64,000 bases of DNA, taken from positions 124,001-188,000 of the forward strand of contig CADCHE010000002.1 in the NCBI GenBank assembly GCA_902801205.1, written 5' to 3'. This DNA comes from an uncultured Bacteroidia bacterium (GTDB taxonomy: Bacteria > Bacteroidota > Bacteroidia > Bacteroidales > UBA932). Under the pieces are notes generated by a model. It did not search any database. It was not told the origin of the DNA and saw nothing but the letters and a program-made list of their open reading frames with translations. How positions within the stretch are numbered: position 1 is the stretch's first letter; every line of letters starts with the position of its first letter. Shown piece after piece: positions 51,359 to 59,890 of the stretch. Made by a program: the position numbers and the translations under genes.

Positions 51359-53155
51359 ATGGAAAAGAATAAGTTAGGAATGATGATGACGGGCCTGGCG
51401 GTCCTCTGCCTGCTGCTGCCGGGCTGCGAAAGTGTCCTGGATCCGATGCCGAACGGCCATTACACGGACGAGAATCTCTCGGAGTACCCGACCAAGCTGC
51501 GCGGCTTCGTCGACAAGGCCTATTCGCTGGCCAACGTGGAGACCTACCAGTCCAACGAGTACATCTACCTGGACTGCGCGACGGAGGACGGCGTGCTGAC
51601 GTCTCCCGGCGCCGCGCTCCGGAAGTTCGCGCAGGGGGCGATCAATCCCTCTGAAGATCCGTTCGACACGTTCTGGGAGCGTGACTATCAGGGAATCTAC
51701 TACTGCAACCGTTTCCTCAAGGACGACAAGGGCCTGAATACGCAGTACCTGATCTCGCACGAGGCAGACAGCCTGCTCCGTCACAACTACCAGGGCGACG
51801 CCTTCGCGCTGCGCGCCTGGTTCACCTATGACCTGCTCAGCAAGTTCGGCGGCGTCGACCTATCCGGCAACCTGTCGGGCGTTCCGATCATCGACGGTTA
51901 TTTCGAGCAGAGCGAAGTCGATCCGGCCAGCTGGAAGCGGCCGTCTTTCGACGAGTGCGTGCGGCAGATCCTCAAGGACTGCGACAAGGCGCTGGAATAC
52001 CTGCCGGTCGCCAACCGTGACTGGCTGGCCGTCAACACCCAGGTCCAGGGCGCCTGCCGCTGGCAGAAATTCGACAAGCAGTCCGTCACCGCGCTCAAGG
52101 CCTTGACGTACCTGCTCTGGGCGTCGGATGCGTTCAACCCCCAGCAGGACATGTCGCGGTGGGAAAATGCAGCCCGGTATGCCTGGGAAGCCATGCAGTT
52201 CAAGCTCAATGAAGACGGCTCGCACGGTTTCAATCCGCTTGCCGCCTATGATTTCCTGGATCCGAACAACAAGGATGCGCTGCTGATCTCCCGCAATTCC
52301 GGAAAGACGGCGACGATGGAAACGAGCCAGTATCCCAATGACTTCCGGGGAAGCGCCACCTATACGCCGAGCCAGAATCTCGTCGACGCGTTCCCGATGG
52401 CCAACGGGTATCCCATTTCCGATGCGCGGAGCGGCTATGACCCGCAGCATCCCTTCGACGGACGCGACCCGCGGTTCTATGCGGCCATTTTCTATCACGG
52501 CGCCACGGCCGACCGGAACGGGAAAGCCGGCGACGTGATGTACACCTTCGACATGGCGGGGAAGGACAAGGCGGGACTCCAGAAGAACGGCCTGACCAAC
52601 TACTTCCTCAAGAAGCACCTGTACATGGGGTGGAACGGCTCCGACCAGACGGTCCAGACGATGCCGCGCTGCGTCGTCTACATCGGCTGGCGGGACATGG
52701 TGTTCGCCTTCGCCGAAGCGGCCAACCGGGTCGGCGGACCTGCGGACGACCGGTTCGGCCTTTCCGCCAGGGACGCGCTTGCCTATGTCCGTTCCCGGGC
52801 GAGCTATGACGGCAAGCCGGGCCTGGGCGCCTCATCCGATCCCTATCTGGACGAGTGCGCGGCCAGCTGGGAGGCTTTCGAGCAGCTTCTGCGGAACGAA
52901 CGCCGAATCGAATTCTGTTTCGAAGGGAAGCGTTTCTCGGACCTTACGCGCTGGGGCGTTCCGCTTTCCGAGCGCAATGTCCCAGTCTACCGGGCGGAGG
53001 TGACCGCCGAGGCGGACGGAAGCGTCTCATACGGAAAATCACCCGTCTATACGCTCAACCTCCGTTCCCCTTACCTGCCCATCCCGTACGTGGACATGCA
53101 GCGGGCCGCCGGACTGGTCCAGAATGAAGGGTGGAGCAATTGGTCCAGACAGTAA
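51359..53155 (+). CDS. SusD/RagB-like lipoprotein 2
   Basis: A 598-residue lipoprotein (LLLPGC lipobox), partner of SusC2 (12-bp gap). Core motif ALRAWFTYDLLSKFGGVDL and the C-terminal LLRNERRIEFCFEGKRFSDL identify it. It is clearly different from SusD1, so the two SusCD pairs probably take up different fragments rather than being a recent duplication. Confidence 0.95.
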   Translation: MEKNKLGMMMTGLAVLCLLLPGCESVLDPMPNGHYTDENLSEYPTKLRGFVDKAYSLANVETYQSNEYIYLDCATEDGVLTSPGAALRKFAQGAINPSEDPFDTFWERDYQGIYYCNRFLKDDKGLNTQYLISHEADSLLRHNYQGDAFALRAWFTYDLLSKFGGVDLSGNLSGVPIIDGYFEQSEVDPASWKRPSFDECVRQILKDCDKALEYLPVANRDWLAVNTQVQGACRWQKFDKQSVTALKALTYLLWASDAFNPQQDMSRWENAARYAWEAMQFKLNEDGSHGFNPLAAYDFLDPNNKDALLISRNSGKTATMETSQYPNDFRGSATYTPSQNLVDAFPMANGYPISDARSGYDPQHPFDGRDPRFYAAIFYHGATADRNGKAGDVMYTFDMAGKDKAGLQKNGLTNYFLKKHLYMGWNGSDQTVQTMPRCVVYIGWRDMVFAFAEAANRVGGPADDRFGLSARDALAYVRSRASYDGKPGLGASSDPYLDECAASWEAFEQLLRNERRIEFCFEGKRFSDLTRWGVPLSERNVPVYRAEVTAEADGSVSYGKSPVYTLNLRSPYLPIPYVDMQRAAGLVQNEGWSNWSRQ

Positions 53156-53190
53156 GTGTGCGAGTTTAACCATCCTAATGATTTGACAGA

Positions 53191-54219
53191 ATGGAAAAGA
53201 TGAAAAAGATATTCCTGCTTCCGCTGGCGCTGTTCACCCTTGCCGGATGTTACGACGAATACGTGAAGGACTATGATTACTCGGCCGTCTATGTGGCCAG
53301 CCAGTATGACCTGCGTTCGCTCGTTGTCGGAGAAGGGATGAAATTCGATTTCGGTGTCGTGCTGGCCGGCGTGATGGACAATGCGGAAGACCGGACGGTC
53401 CGTTTCGTGCTGGATGACGAACTGGTTGCCGGAGACTTGTCCGCCTTCGGCGGCGACGAGTCGTTCACGGCCATGGACGGCATGAAAGGAAACGCTCCTG
53501 TCGGTACGCTCAGCCAGCGGTACGTGACGGATGCGGTGGCCGCGTCGGGCATTGCTTCCCTGACGCCGCTGCCGTCGACGCATTTCACGCTGAGCAGCAA
53601 CGGAAAGATGGTGATCGGCAGGGGGAACCATACGGGCACCGTCACCTTCAAGGCGGATTCGCTTGCCTTCCTGTCGGACGAGCATGCCGGCAAGGCGCCC
53701 TTCTATGCCATCGGATACCGTGTCGTGTCGGCCGACGCCGACACGGTGCTGCTGTCCAAGTCCTTCGGAATCATCGCCCTGCGGTGTGAAAACACCTTCT
53801 TCGGGTACTGGTACCATGGCGGCAAATGCCGTGTGACCTCCGCGGACGGCGAGGTGACCGAAGCGGCCTATCCGACGCGGATTCCTGCGGACGACAATAC
53901 CTCGAGCGTGTATGAACTGACGACGGATACACCGTATTCCGTTACGACGAACTACTTCCACAACCAGAAGGGCGCCGCCATGCTCATTTCGATGGAAGAC
54001 GGGCAGATCCGCGTGTCTTCCAACGACGGAAGCATCACCGACACCGGCTCCTCCTGGAACAGGAGCAAGCTCTTGCAAGGAAGGAAGCTGTTCCTCAACT
54101 ACACGTATTCCTCCCCGGACGGTACGGTGACGGAAGTGACGGACACGCTCACGTTCCGCAACCGCATCCGCGACGGCGTGAACGAATGGCAGGACGAAAA
54201 TCCCCAGCATTACAAATAA
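53191..54219 (+). CDS. DUF1735/DUF4361 surface glycan-binding lipoprotein
   Basis: A 342-residue lipoprotein (LAGC lipobox). Residues of about 30-175 form a DUF1735-type beta domain (RSLVVGEGMKFDFGVVLAG, FTLSSNGKMVIGRGNHTGTV) and the rest a DUF4361-type domain (NTFFGYWYHGG, SPDGTVTEVTDTLTFRN). Proteins of this layout follow SusD genes and act as surface glycan-binding proteins. A 14-bp tandem duplication (54216-54229 and 54230-54243) covers its stop codon and the gap to the next gene. Confidence 0.8.
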   Translation: MEKMKKIFLLPLALFTLAGCYDEYVKDYDYSAVYVASQYDLRSLVVGEGMKFDFGVVLAGVMDNAEDRTVRFVLDDELVAGDLSAFGGDESFTAMDGMKGNAPVGTLSQRYVTDAVAASGIASLTPLPSTHFTLSSNGKMVIGRGNHTGTVTFKADSLAFLSDEHAGKAPFYAIGYRVVSADADTVLLSKSFGIIALRCENTFFGYWYHGGKCRVTSADGEVTEAAYPTRIPADDNTSSVYELTTDTPYSVTTNYFHNQKGAAMLISMEDGQIRVSSNDGSITDTGSSWNRSKLLQGRKLFLNYTYSSPDGTVTEVTDTLTFRNRIRDGVNEWQDENPQHYK

Positions 54220-54249
54220 AGACGCATACATAAAGACGCATACCGCAAT

Positions 54250-55953
54250 ATGAAAAAGATCATCCTTCTTGCCGCCCTTCTCCTGCCGGCCCTGGCGGCT
54301 CCGGCCCAGACCTATTGGAACCAGCGCCTGAAAATCATCCCGTTCCGGGCGCCGGTCGGAGAGAACCCCGAATTCCTGGACCTCAACGGCGACGGCCGCC
54401 AGGACGCGGTGAAAAGCTACATCGCGGACGGCATTCCCATCCTGTGGCTGGACGATGACGGGAACATGAAGGAAGGCGCCCTGGAAGGCGACACCGTGAA
54501 CGACTGCCTGCTCGTCGACCGCGACAAGGACGGGGCGTACGACCTGATCGTCAAGTTCGCCGACCTGACGGGCAACGGTGTCACCGACCTGCAGCTGATC
54601 ATCGACTATCCCAAATTCGGGCGGAAGAACCCGAACTTCATGTATGTCTTCGACGATGACAAGGACGGCGTGTTCAACTACATCAACTGGTCGGACCTCA
54701 CCCTCCTCTGCTGGGAGAAGAACGGCCTGTCGGACTTCTACACCGACTACAGCGGCAACTCCACGTTCCTGAAGACGCATCGGATCCCGGATGTCCTCGA
54801 AGACCTGCGCTTTAACTGGGAGAATCCCTTCCTCTTCTATGATTACGACGGCGACGGCCTCACCGAGATGGCGGTGCGCTTCTGCGACAATCCCCTTCCC
54901 GACCCGGAAGCGGAGAAGGCGGGCTACGCCCTGTCGCAGCACCAGGGCTGGATGGGCTGGTTCTCGATGGGCATCGACATGGACAACGACAATGCCGCCG
55001 GCAACGACTTCGACTTCGACATGACCCTCCATTATTCGGCGAAGAAGGGCTTCGAGTATACCGACTGCGTCCATCCGCTCCGCAACATGCGCGGCCTTCC
55101 GGAGGCGGACCGCTTCTTCCCCGACCCGCGTTTCCGGCAGCTGACCGAGCTGATCTATCCGGACCGCTACCAGGCCTTCGACAAGGCCTTCTCCGGCCAG
55201 TGGACGTCCGCCCGCTTCACCTGGGACGAGGACGACGACTGCGGCCGCTGGGAACGCGTGGAACTGTATGAGGACCGGAATCCCTTCCCGATCGGTGCCG
55301 GCAAGGGCGGCGTCGACAACCACGGCCAGGCCGACGTGTCGGGCGACCGGGGCGAGTGGGACACGGACTTCTCCGGCGGCGGCGACATCTATGTCGGCCG
55401 GTTCGACGGACGCATCCACCTGTACGGCGCCGAGCGCGGTGTCTGGCGCATCGACCAGAACACGCTCTACTACCAGGGCTACAACCGGACCTTCCAGGGC
55501 ACGATGCCCAAGTCCTGCGCCACGGTGGAATACCTCGACGAGAACGAAAACGGCTTCCTGGACGCGGTCAAGTACGACCTGGACGGCGACAAGGAATACG
55601 AATTCGAGGTGTCGCTCTTCGAACTCGGCCTGGACGACAAGTGCGAGGTGCTGGATGTCTCGAAGATGAAGTACAAGGACTACACGAAGCTGTTCAAGAA
55701 GGTTGCGAACGGGATGTGGAAGCGGACGCAGGACGCCCTCAAAGTGGCCCGCGCCTACGACATCCCTGTGCTGTGGTACGCCAAGCTCCTGAGCCCGAAC
55801 ACGCTGCGCGAGCGCTACCACGACGGCTGGTGGTTCCAGTTCTATCTGTACAAGGACCTGGAGGACAAGTTCGTCCGGGAAGGGGACACCGCGTCGCTGA
55901 TGCGCCTGAACAAGGCGTACTACTCCGGCGACTGGAAACTGATGCTGCAATGA
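54250..55953 (+). CDS. Secreted protein with Ca-binding-type Asp/Gly loops, unknown function
   Basis: A 567-residue protein with a signal peptide (KIILLAALLLPALAAPAQ). It contains many DxDxDG-type loops (DLNGDGRQDAV, DRDKDGAYDLI, DDDKDGVFNYI, YDYDGDGLTEM, DLDGDKEYEFE), spaced as in VCBS/FG-GAP-like or other calcium-stabilised beta structures. The C-terminal part is more helical and aromatic (WYAKLLSPNTLRERYHDGWW). I do not recognise an enzymatic family. Its place as last effector gene of the PUL, with its stop overlapping the LacI start (ATGA), suggests a periplasmic or surface role in handling the same glycan. Confidence 0.7.
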   Translation: MKKIILLAALLLPALAAPAQTYWNQRLKIIPFRAPVGENPEFLDLNGDGRQDAVKSYIADGIPILWLDDDGNMKEGALEGDTVNDCLLVDRDKDGAYDLIVKFADLTGNGVTDLQLIIDYPKFGRKNPNFMYVFDDDKDGVFNYINWSDLTLLCWEKNGLSDFYTDYSGNSTFLKTHRIPDVLEDLRFNWENPFLFYDYDGDGLTEMAVRFCDNPLPDPEAEKAGYALSQHQGWMGWFSMGIDMDNDNAAGNDFDFDMTLHYSAKKGFEYTDCVHPLRNMRGLPEADRFFPDPRFRQLTELIYPDRYQAFDKAFSGQWTSARFTWDEDDDCGRWERVELYEDRNPFPIGAGKGGVDNHGQADVSGDRGEWDTDFSGGGDIYVGRFDGRIHLYGAERGVWRIDQNTLYYQGYNRTFQGTMPKSCATVEYLDENENGFLDAVKYDLDGDKEYEFEVSLFELGLDDKCEVLDVSKMKYKDYTKLFKKVANGMWKRTQDALKVARAYDIPVLWYAKLLSPNTLRERYHDGWWFQFYLYKDLEDKFVREGDTASLMRLNKAYYSGDWKLMLQ

Positions 55954-56960
55954 CACCCCGCAAACCGACCATCCGCGACATCGCGCGCCGTCTCGGTGTC
56001 AACGCCTCGACCGTGTCACGCGCCCTCTCCGGAAGCGAGCTGGTCAAGGAGGAGACCCGCAGGCGTATCCTGCGTGAAGCGAAGCAGTGCGGGTACGAAA
56101 ACAACCCGATCGCCACGTCGCTCCGGAAGGGGGTGACCGAGACGGTCGGCATCGTCGTCCCCAGGATCAACCGGCAGTTCTTCGCCAACGTGATCAGCCA
56201 CGCGGAGCGGGAACTCAACCAGGCCGGTTACAGCGTGATCATCTGCCAGACCTCCGAGCGGCTACAGGACGAGAAACGGGTGCTCAAGGCCCTGATCCGC
56301 AGCCAGGTCGCCGGCATCATCATGTCCCATTCCATCGAGGACCCGGACTCGTCGCACATCCGCGCCATCGTCCCGTCCCGGATCAAGCTGGTGCAGTTCG
56401 ACCGCGTCTTCTACGACCTCCCCGGCGCGAAGATCGTCAACGACAATTTCCGGGGCGGCTACGAAGCCACGCGCCACCTGATCGAGAAGGGATACCGGAA
56501 GATCGGGATGCTGGCCGGTTACATGAACACCGACCTGTACCGCGAGCGCCTGCGGGGCTACAAACAGGCCCTGCTGGACGCCGGCCGGCCCGTCGACGAA
56601 GACATCATCTTCCTGGACACGATCGTCCGCGAGACCGGGTTCGAGAACGGGCTGAAGGCCATCGACAAGGGCTGCGACGCCCTGTACAGCGCCGGCGACT
56701 TCTCCGCCCTCGGGGCCATCGAAGCCGCCCGGGAACGGGGACTCCGCTGCCCGGACCGCTTCGGTATCGTCGGGACGGCGAATGAAATCTTCGATGCGCT
56801 GATGTCCCCGTCCATGAGTTCGCTGGAACTCCACCCCGACATCCTCGGGCAGTTGGCCGCCCGGTCCTTCCTCGAAGCGGTCCGTACAGGTGGGGAACCC
56901 TCTTCCGCGACGGTGGAGGTGAACCTCAAAGTCCGCGAATCGTCATCGGGCTTCCGTTAG
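55950..56960 (+). CDS. LacI/GalR-family transcriptional regulator of the PUL
   Basis: A 336-residue regulator. Residues 6-28 (TIRDIARRLGVNASTVSRAL) are the LacI helix-turn-helix, followed by the hinge helix region (NPIATSLRKG) and a periplasmic-binding-protein-like sensor (TVGIVVPRINRQFFANVISH; GYRKIGMLAGYMNTDLYRERLRGY). Its ATG overlaps the upstream TGA by four bases. The likely targets are the two palindromes at 38777-38792 and 38844-38857. LacI control is less usual for PULs than hybrid two-component systems or ECF sigma/anti-sigma pairs. The 3' end overlaps the GH32 gene by 18 bp, convergent. Confidence 0.93.
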   Translation: MTPRKPTIRDIARRLGVNASTVSRALSGSELVKEETRRRILREAKQCGYENNPIATSLRKGVTETVGIVVPRINRQFFANVISHAERELNQAGYSVIICQTSERLQDEKRVLKALIRSQVAGIIMSHSIEDPDSSHIRAIVPSRIKLVQFDRVFYDLPGAKIVNDNFRGGYEATRHLIEKGYRKIGMLAGYMNTDLYRERLRGYKQALLDAGRPVDEDIIFLDTIVRETGFENGLKAIDKGCDALYSAGDFSALGAIEAARERGLRCPDRFGIVGTANEIFDALMSPSMSSLELHPDILGQLAARSFLEAVRTGGEPSSATVEVNLKVRESSSGFR

Positions 56961-58616
56961 CGGCCGGTCGTTCCAGATACTGTCTACCGTGTCTATGCGG
57001 AGGTCGGAGATGCTGATTTCCGTGCCCCAGAACCGGAATCCGCTCCGGTCCCCGTCGGTGCGGCGTTGCGCCGACCAGCTGAACAAGCCTCCGTCCAGGA
57101 AGACTTCCACGCCCGTGCGGTCGATGTAGACATCCATTTCCAAGGCCATGGATGCCGGGTCCTGCAGGCCGTAGAACCACCCGTTCACGGTGTCGTGGCT
57201 GGCATCGTACAGCACCAGGTGCTCGTTGTTCAGGATGAGCCCGGCGGATGTGGCGTATCGCAGGTGCAGCCGGGCATGGATGTGCAGGCCGTCCGCGGCG
57301 GCATACGCATTGAGTGCAGCGGAGGCTTCCGCTTCGTCCAAGGGCCTTTCCGCCGTGAACTGCCGGTGCAGGAGGCCTTCGACCTCGGTCACCGGCCGGC
57401 TGCAGAGGCGGATGCCGTCTTTCGTGGTGCGGAGCGTCAACTCCGTGGGCAGCTGCATCTGGCAGTTGAACGGCATGCCCGGCTGCTCGATCTGTCCCCA
57501 GCCGATTTGGATGCGCCGTCCGTCCGGGGTGTCGGAGAACGTCTGGCTTGCATAGATCTTCCCGGCGGTGTAGTGCCGCTTCGGCCCGTCCGGCGTGAAG
57601 GTCTTCCCGTCGAAATTGCCTGTCAGATAAGAACCGGAAGCACCGTACATCACCCATTTCGTCCGGGAAGGATCGCCGTCCACCGGCAGTTCGAAGAGGT
57701 CGGGGCATTCCCAGAAGCCCGGCAAGTGGCTCTGCCAAGCCCAGTTCCTGAGGTCTTGGGACGTGTAGATGGAATGCCCGCCGCGCTCGAAGAGCACCAT
57801 GACCCAGTGCTTCCCCGGCGCGTACCAGAGCAGGCGCGGGTCGCGGGTGTCACCGCTGTTCCAGCGGATGCCCGAGTCGATGACAGGGTTGCCTGCGTAT
57901 TTGACCAGGGTACGGCCGCCGTCGAGGCTGTAAGCCATGCATTGTGTCTGACGCGCCCCGTGGGCGGTGTAGGCGTAGACGATGGGCGGGTTTTGCGCGG
58001 TGCCCCAGCCGCTGGTGTTGTCCTTGTCCACGACCGCCGATCCGGAGAACATCGCGCCCAGCGCGTCCGGGAAGAGCGCATCGTCCAGTTCCTCCCAGTG
58101 CACCAGATCACGGCTCACGGCGTGCCCCCAGTGCATGTTTCCCCAGTCACGGTCGTACGGATTGTGTTGGTAGTAAAGGTGGTAGACCCCGTTATGACAG
58201 ACCAGCCCGTTGGGGTCGTTGGTCCAGCCGCGGCGTGTCGTGAAGTGGAACTGCGGGCGGAGGCGTTCACGGTACAGCGCCGCCTGTCCGACGATGGTGT
58301 CGGCCTGGAAGACCTTGTCCAGCGCCTCCTGCGTGCCGCCGTAGCGGAGGGTGAGGCGGCGGCCCTGCCAGGCGGACAGGTCCTTGAAGACCCAGTATTC
58401 GGGTTCGCCTTCCGCGATGCGCACTTCCACGTTCAGGACGGAACCGCCCTCAGGCTGCATCGACAGGGGAGCGCGCCCCACGGCGTGCGAAACGGGGATG
58501 TTCAGGTAGCGTTGCCGTACGGTCAGCGTCTTCTCTGCAGGGGTCTGGGCCTGCAATGCGCCCGTTGCTGCCAGGAGGAGGGCGGCGGTCAGGCTCGTTA
58601 ATGCAGTGTGGTGCAT
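56943..58616 (-). CDS. Secreted GH32 fructan hydrolase (levanase/inulinase type)
   Basis: A 557-residue protein with a signal peptide and a DUF4980-type N-terminal beta domain (about 25-118). The GH32 propeller shows the nucleophile WTNDPNG (Asp134), RDP (258-260) and the acid/base motif WECPD (Glu303), all intact. A C-terminal beta-sandwich follows. It hydrolyses beta-linked fructose polymers or sucrose; exo or endo cannot be told. It lies 4 bp after recO, so it may be transcribed with housekeeping genes, and there is no SusCD of its own nearby. Confidence 0.93.
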   Translation of the reverse strand: MHHTALTSLTAALLLAATGALQAQTPAEKTLTVRQRYLNIPVSHAVGRAPLSMQPEGGSVLNVEVRIAEGEPEYWVFKDLSAWQGRRLTLRYGGTQEALDKVFQADTIVGQAALYRERLRPQFHFTTRRGWTNDPNGLVCHNGVYHLYYQHNPYDRDWGNMHWGHAVSRDLVHWEELDDALFPDALGAMFSGSAVVDKDNTSGWGTAQNPPIVYAYTAHGARQTQCMAYSLDGGRTLVKYAGNPVIDSGIRWNSGDTRDPRLLWYAPGKHWVMVLFERGGHSIYTSQDLRNWAWQSHLPGFWECPDLFELPVDGDPSRTKWVMYGASGSYLTGNFDGKTFTPDGPKRHYTAGKIYASQTFSDTPDGRRIQIGWGQIEQPGMPFNCQMQLPTELTLRTTKDGIRLCSRPVTEVEGLLHRQFTAERPLDEAEASAALNAYAAADGLHIHARLHLRYATSAGLILNNEHLVLYDASHDTVNGWFYGLQDPASMALEMDVYIDRTGVEVFLDGGLFSWSAQRRTDGDRSGFRFWGTEISISDLRIDTVDSIWNDRPLTEAR

Positions 58617-58620
58617 GGGA

Positions 58621-59274
58621 TCAGTCGTTGAAAAGGTCGTGGAGGACATCCAGCGAACGGATGCGGATGGCCGATTCGGTGTGGTGCTCGAGGTAGGCGA
58701 GGACGGCGCGGGCGATCCCGCTTCGGTCTTCCCCGCGGAGCGGATAGAGCAGCGCCTCCTCGAACGGCAGCGTGAGGAGGGCGTCGATGTGCCGGAGCTG
58801 CCCGCCGGCGAAGGGGGCGAGCCCCCTGGGGTCGGCAGCGAATCCGAGGATGCCGCACAGCGACAGGAGGAAGAGCAGGTGAAAGTTGGAGAAATCGCTT
58901 TCCAGAGCGTTCAGCGTGAGGATCTGCTTCTTCAGCCAGTCCGCCAAGCCTTCTTCGTTCGTGTCTTCCTTCACCACCCGGTAGAGGACTTCGCTCATGA
59001 AGAGCGTCATCGAATTCTTGTACAGGTTCCTGCGGATGCCTTCCAGCGGGTCCAGGAGCGTGAAGCTGCCGGCGTGCCAGAGGGAGGAACGGGGATTGGG
59101 AGAGACCTCCGCTTCCACCAGGTTCAGCGGCAGGAAGAGGGTCATGGCGCTCTTCGGACCGACCCGCACCAGGAAACCCCGCCGTCCGTACGCCTGGCTG
59201 AGGGTGTGGAGGACGACGGAATGCTCCCGGAACTTGGTGTGGCCGAGGACGATCAGCTCAACTTTTTCCTTCAT
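58621..59274 (-). CDS. recO: DNA repair protein RecO
   Basis: A 217-residue recombination mediator that helps load RecA at gaps with RecF/RecR. The N-terminal OB-fold region (VLGHTKFREHSVVLHTLSQAYG; GRRGFLVRVG) and the following helical part (MSEVLYRVVKEDTNEEGL) match RecO of Bacteroidales, which are short and lack a clear zinc finger. The start overlaps the rdgB end by 17 bp, so translation is coupled. Confidence 0.88.
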   Translation of the reverse strand: MKEKVELIVLGHTKFREHSVVLHTLSQAYGRRGFLVRVGPKSAMTLFLPLNLVEAEVSPNPRSSLWHAGSFTLLDPLEGIRRNLYKNSMTLFMSEVLYRVVKEDTNEEGLADWLKKQILTLNALESDFSNFHLLFLLSLCGILGFAADPRGLAPFAGGQLRHIDALLTLPFEEALLYPLRGEDRSGIARAVLAYLEHHTESAIRIRSLDVLHDLFND

Positions 59275-59890
59275 GGAGGAAGGCGGCCATGGCCCGGAGG
59301 GCGTTCCCCCGGTGTGAGATTTCGTTCTTCTGCTCCTCGGTGATGTCGGCGGCGGTCTGGCCGGGATATGCGTCCGGGATGAAGACGGGGTCGTACCCGA
59401 AACCGCCCTTCCCGGAGCGCCGGAGGGCGATCCGCCCTTCCATCACGCCTTCGAAGAAATGCGGTTTTCCGCCGAGGATCAGCGTGACGACGCTGCGGAA
59501 CCGGGCCTTCCGGTCGACGCCGGGGGTGTGGAACCCGTAAGTCCGGGCGACGGCGGCCTCGCGTTCGCGGAGGGCCATCTCCCGCAGCAACTTGTCCATG
59601 TTCGCCCCGAAGTCCTTGCTCTCGCCGGCGTATCGGGCCGTGTGCACGCCGGGGGCGCCCCCCAGCAGGTCCACTTCCAGCCCCGTATCGTCTGCGAAGC
59701 AGTCGCAGCCGGTACGTTCATACAGATATTCCGCCTTCTGCAGCGAGTTTCCCTGCAGGGTGTCCGCCGTTTCGGGAATGTCTTCCGTGATGCCCATCCG
59801 GGCGGGCGTTACCAGTTCGAATCCTTCGCCCAGGATCTCCTGGGCCTCCCGCAGTTTGCCGGGATTGCCTGTCGCAAAGATCAGTTTCAT
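59258..59890 (-). CDS. rdgB: XTP/dITP diphosphatase (house-cleaning NTPase)
   Basis: A 210-residue Ham1/RdgB enzyme that hydrolyses non-canonical purine nucleotides to monophosphates. Motifs: FATGNPGKLREAQEIL at the N-terminus, CFADDTGLEVDLLGGAPGVHT in the middle, GFGYDPVF and the terminal EISHRGNALRAM. The start codon overlaps the stop of the preceding hydrolase (ATGA), and its end overlaps recO. Confidence 0.95.
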   Translation of the reverse strand: MKLIFATGNPGKLREAQEILGEGFELVTPARMGITEDIPETADTLQGNSLQKAEYLYERTGCDCFADDTGLEVDLLGGAPGVHTARYAGESKDFGANMDKLLREMALREREAAVARTYGFHTPGVDRKARFRSVVTLILGGKPHFFEGVMEGRIALRRSGKGGFGYDPVFIPDAYPGQTAADITEEQKNEISHRGNALRAMAAFLHEGKS

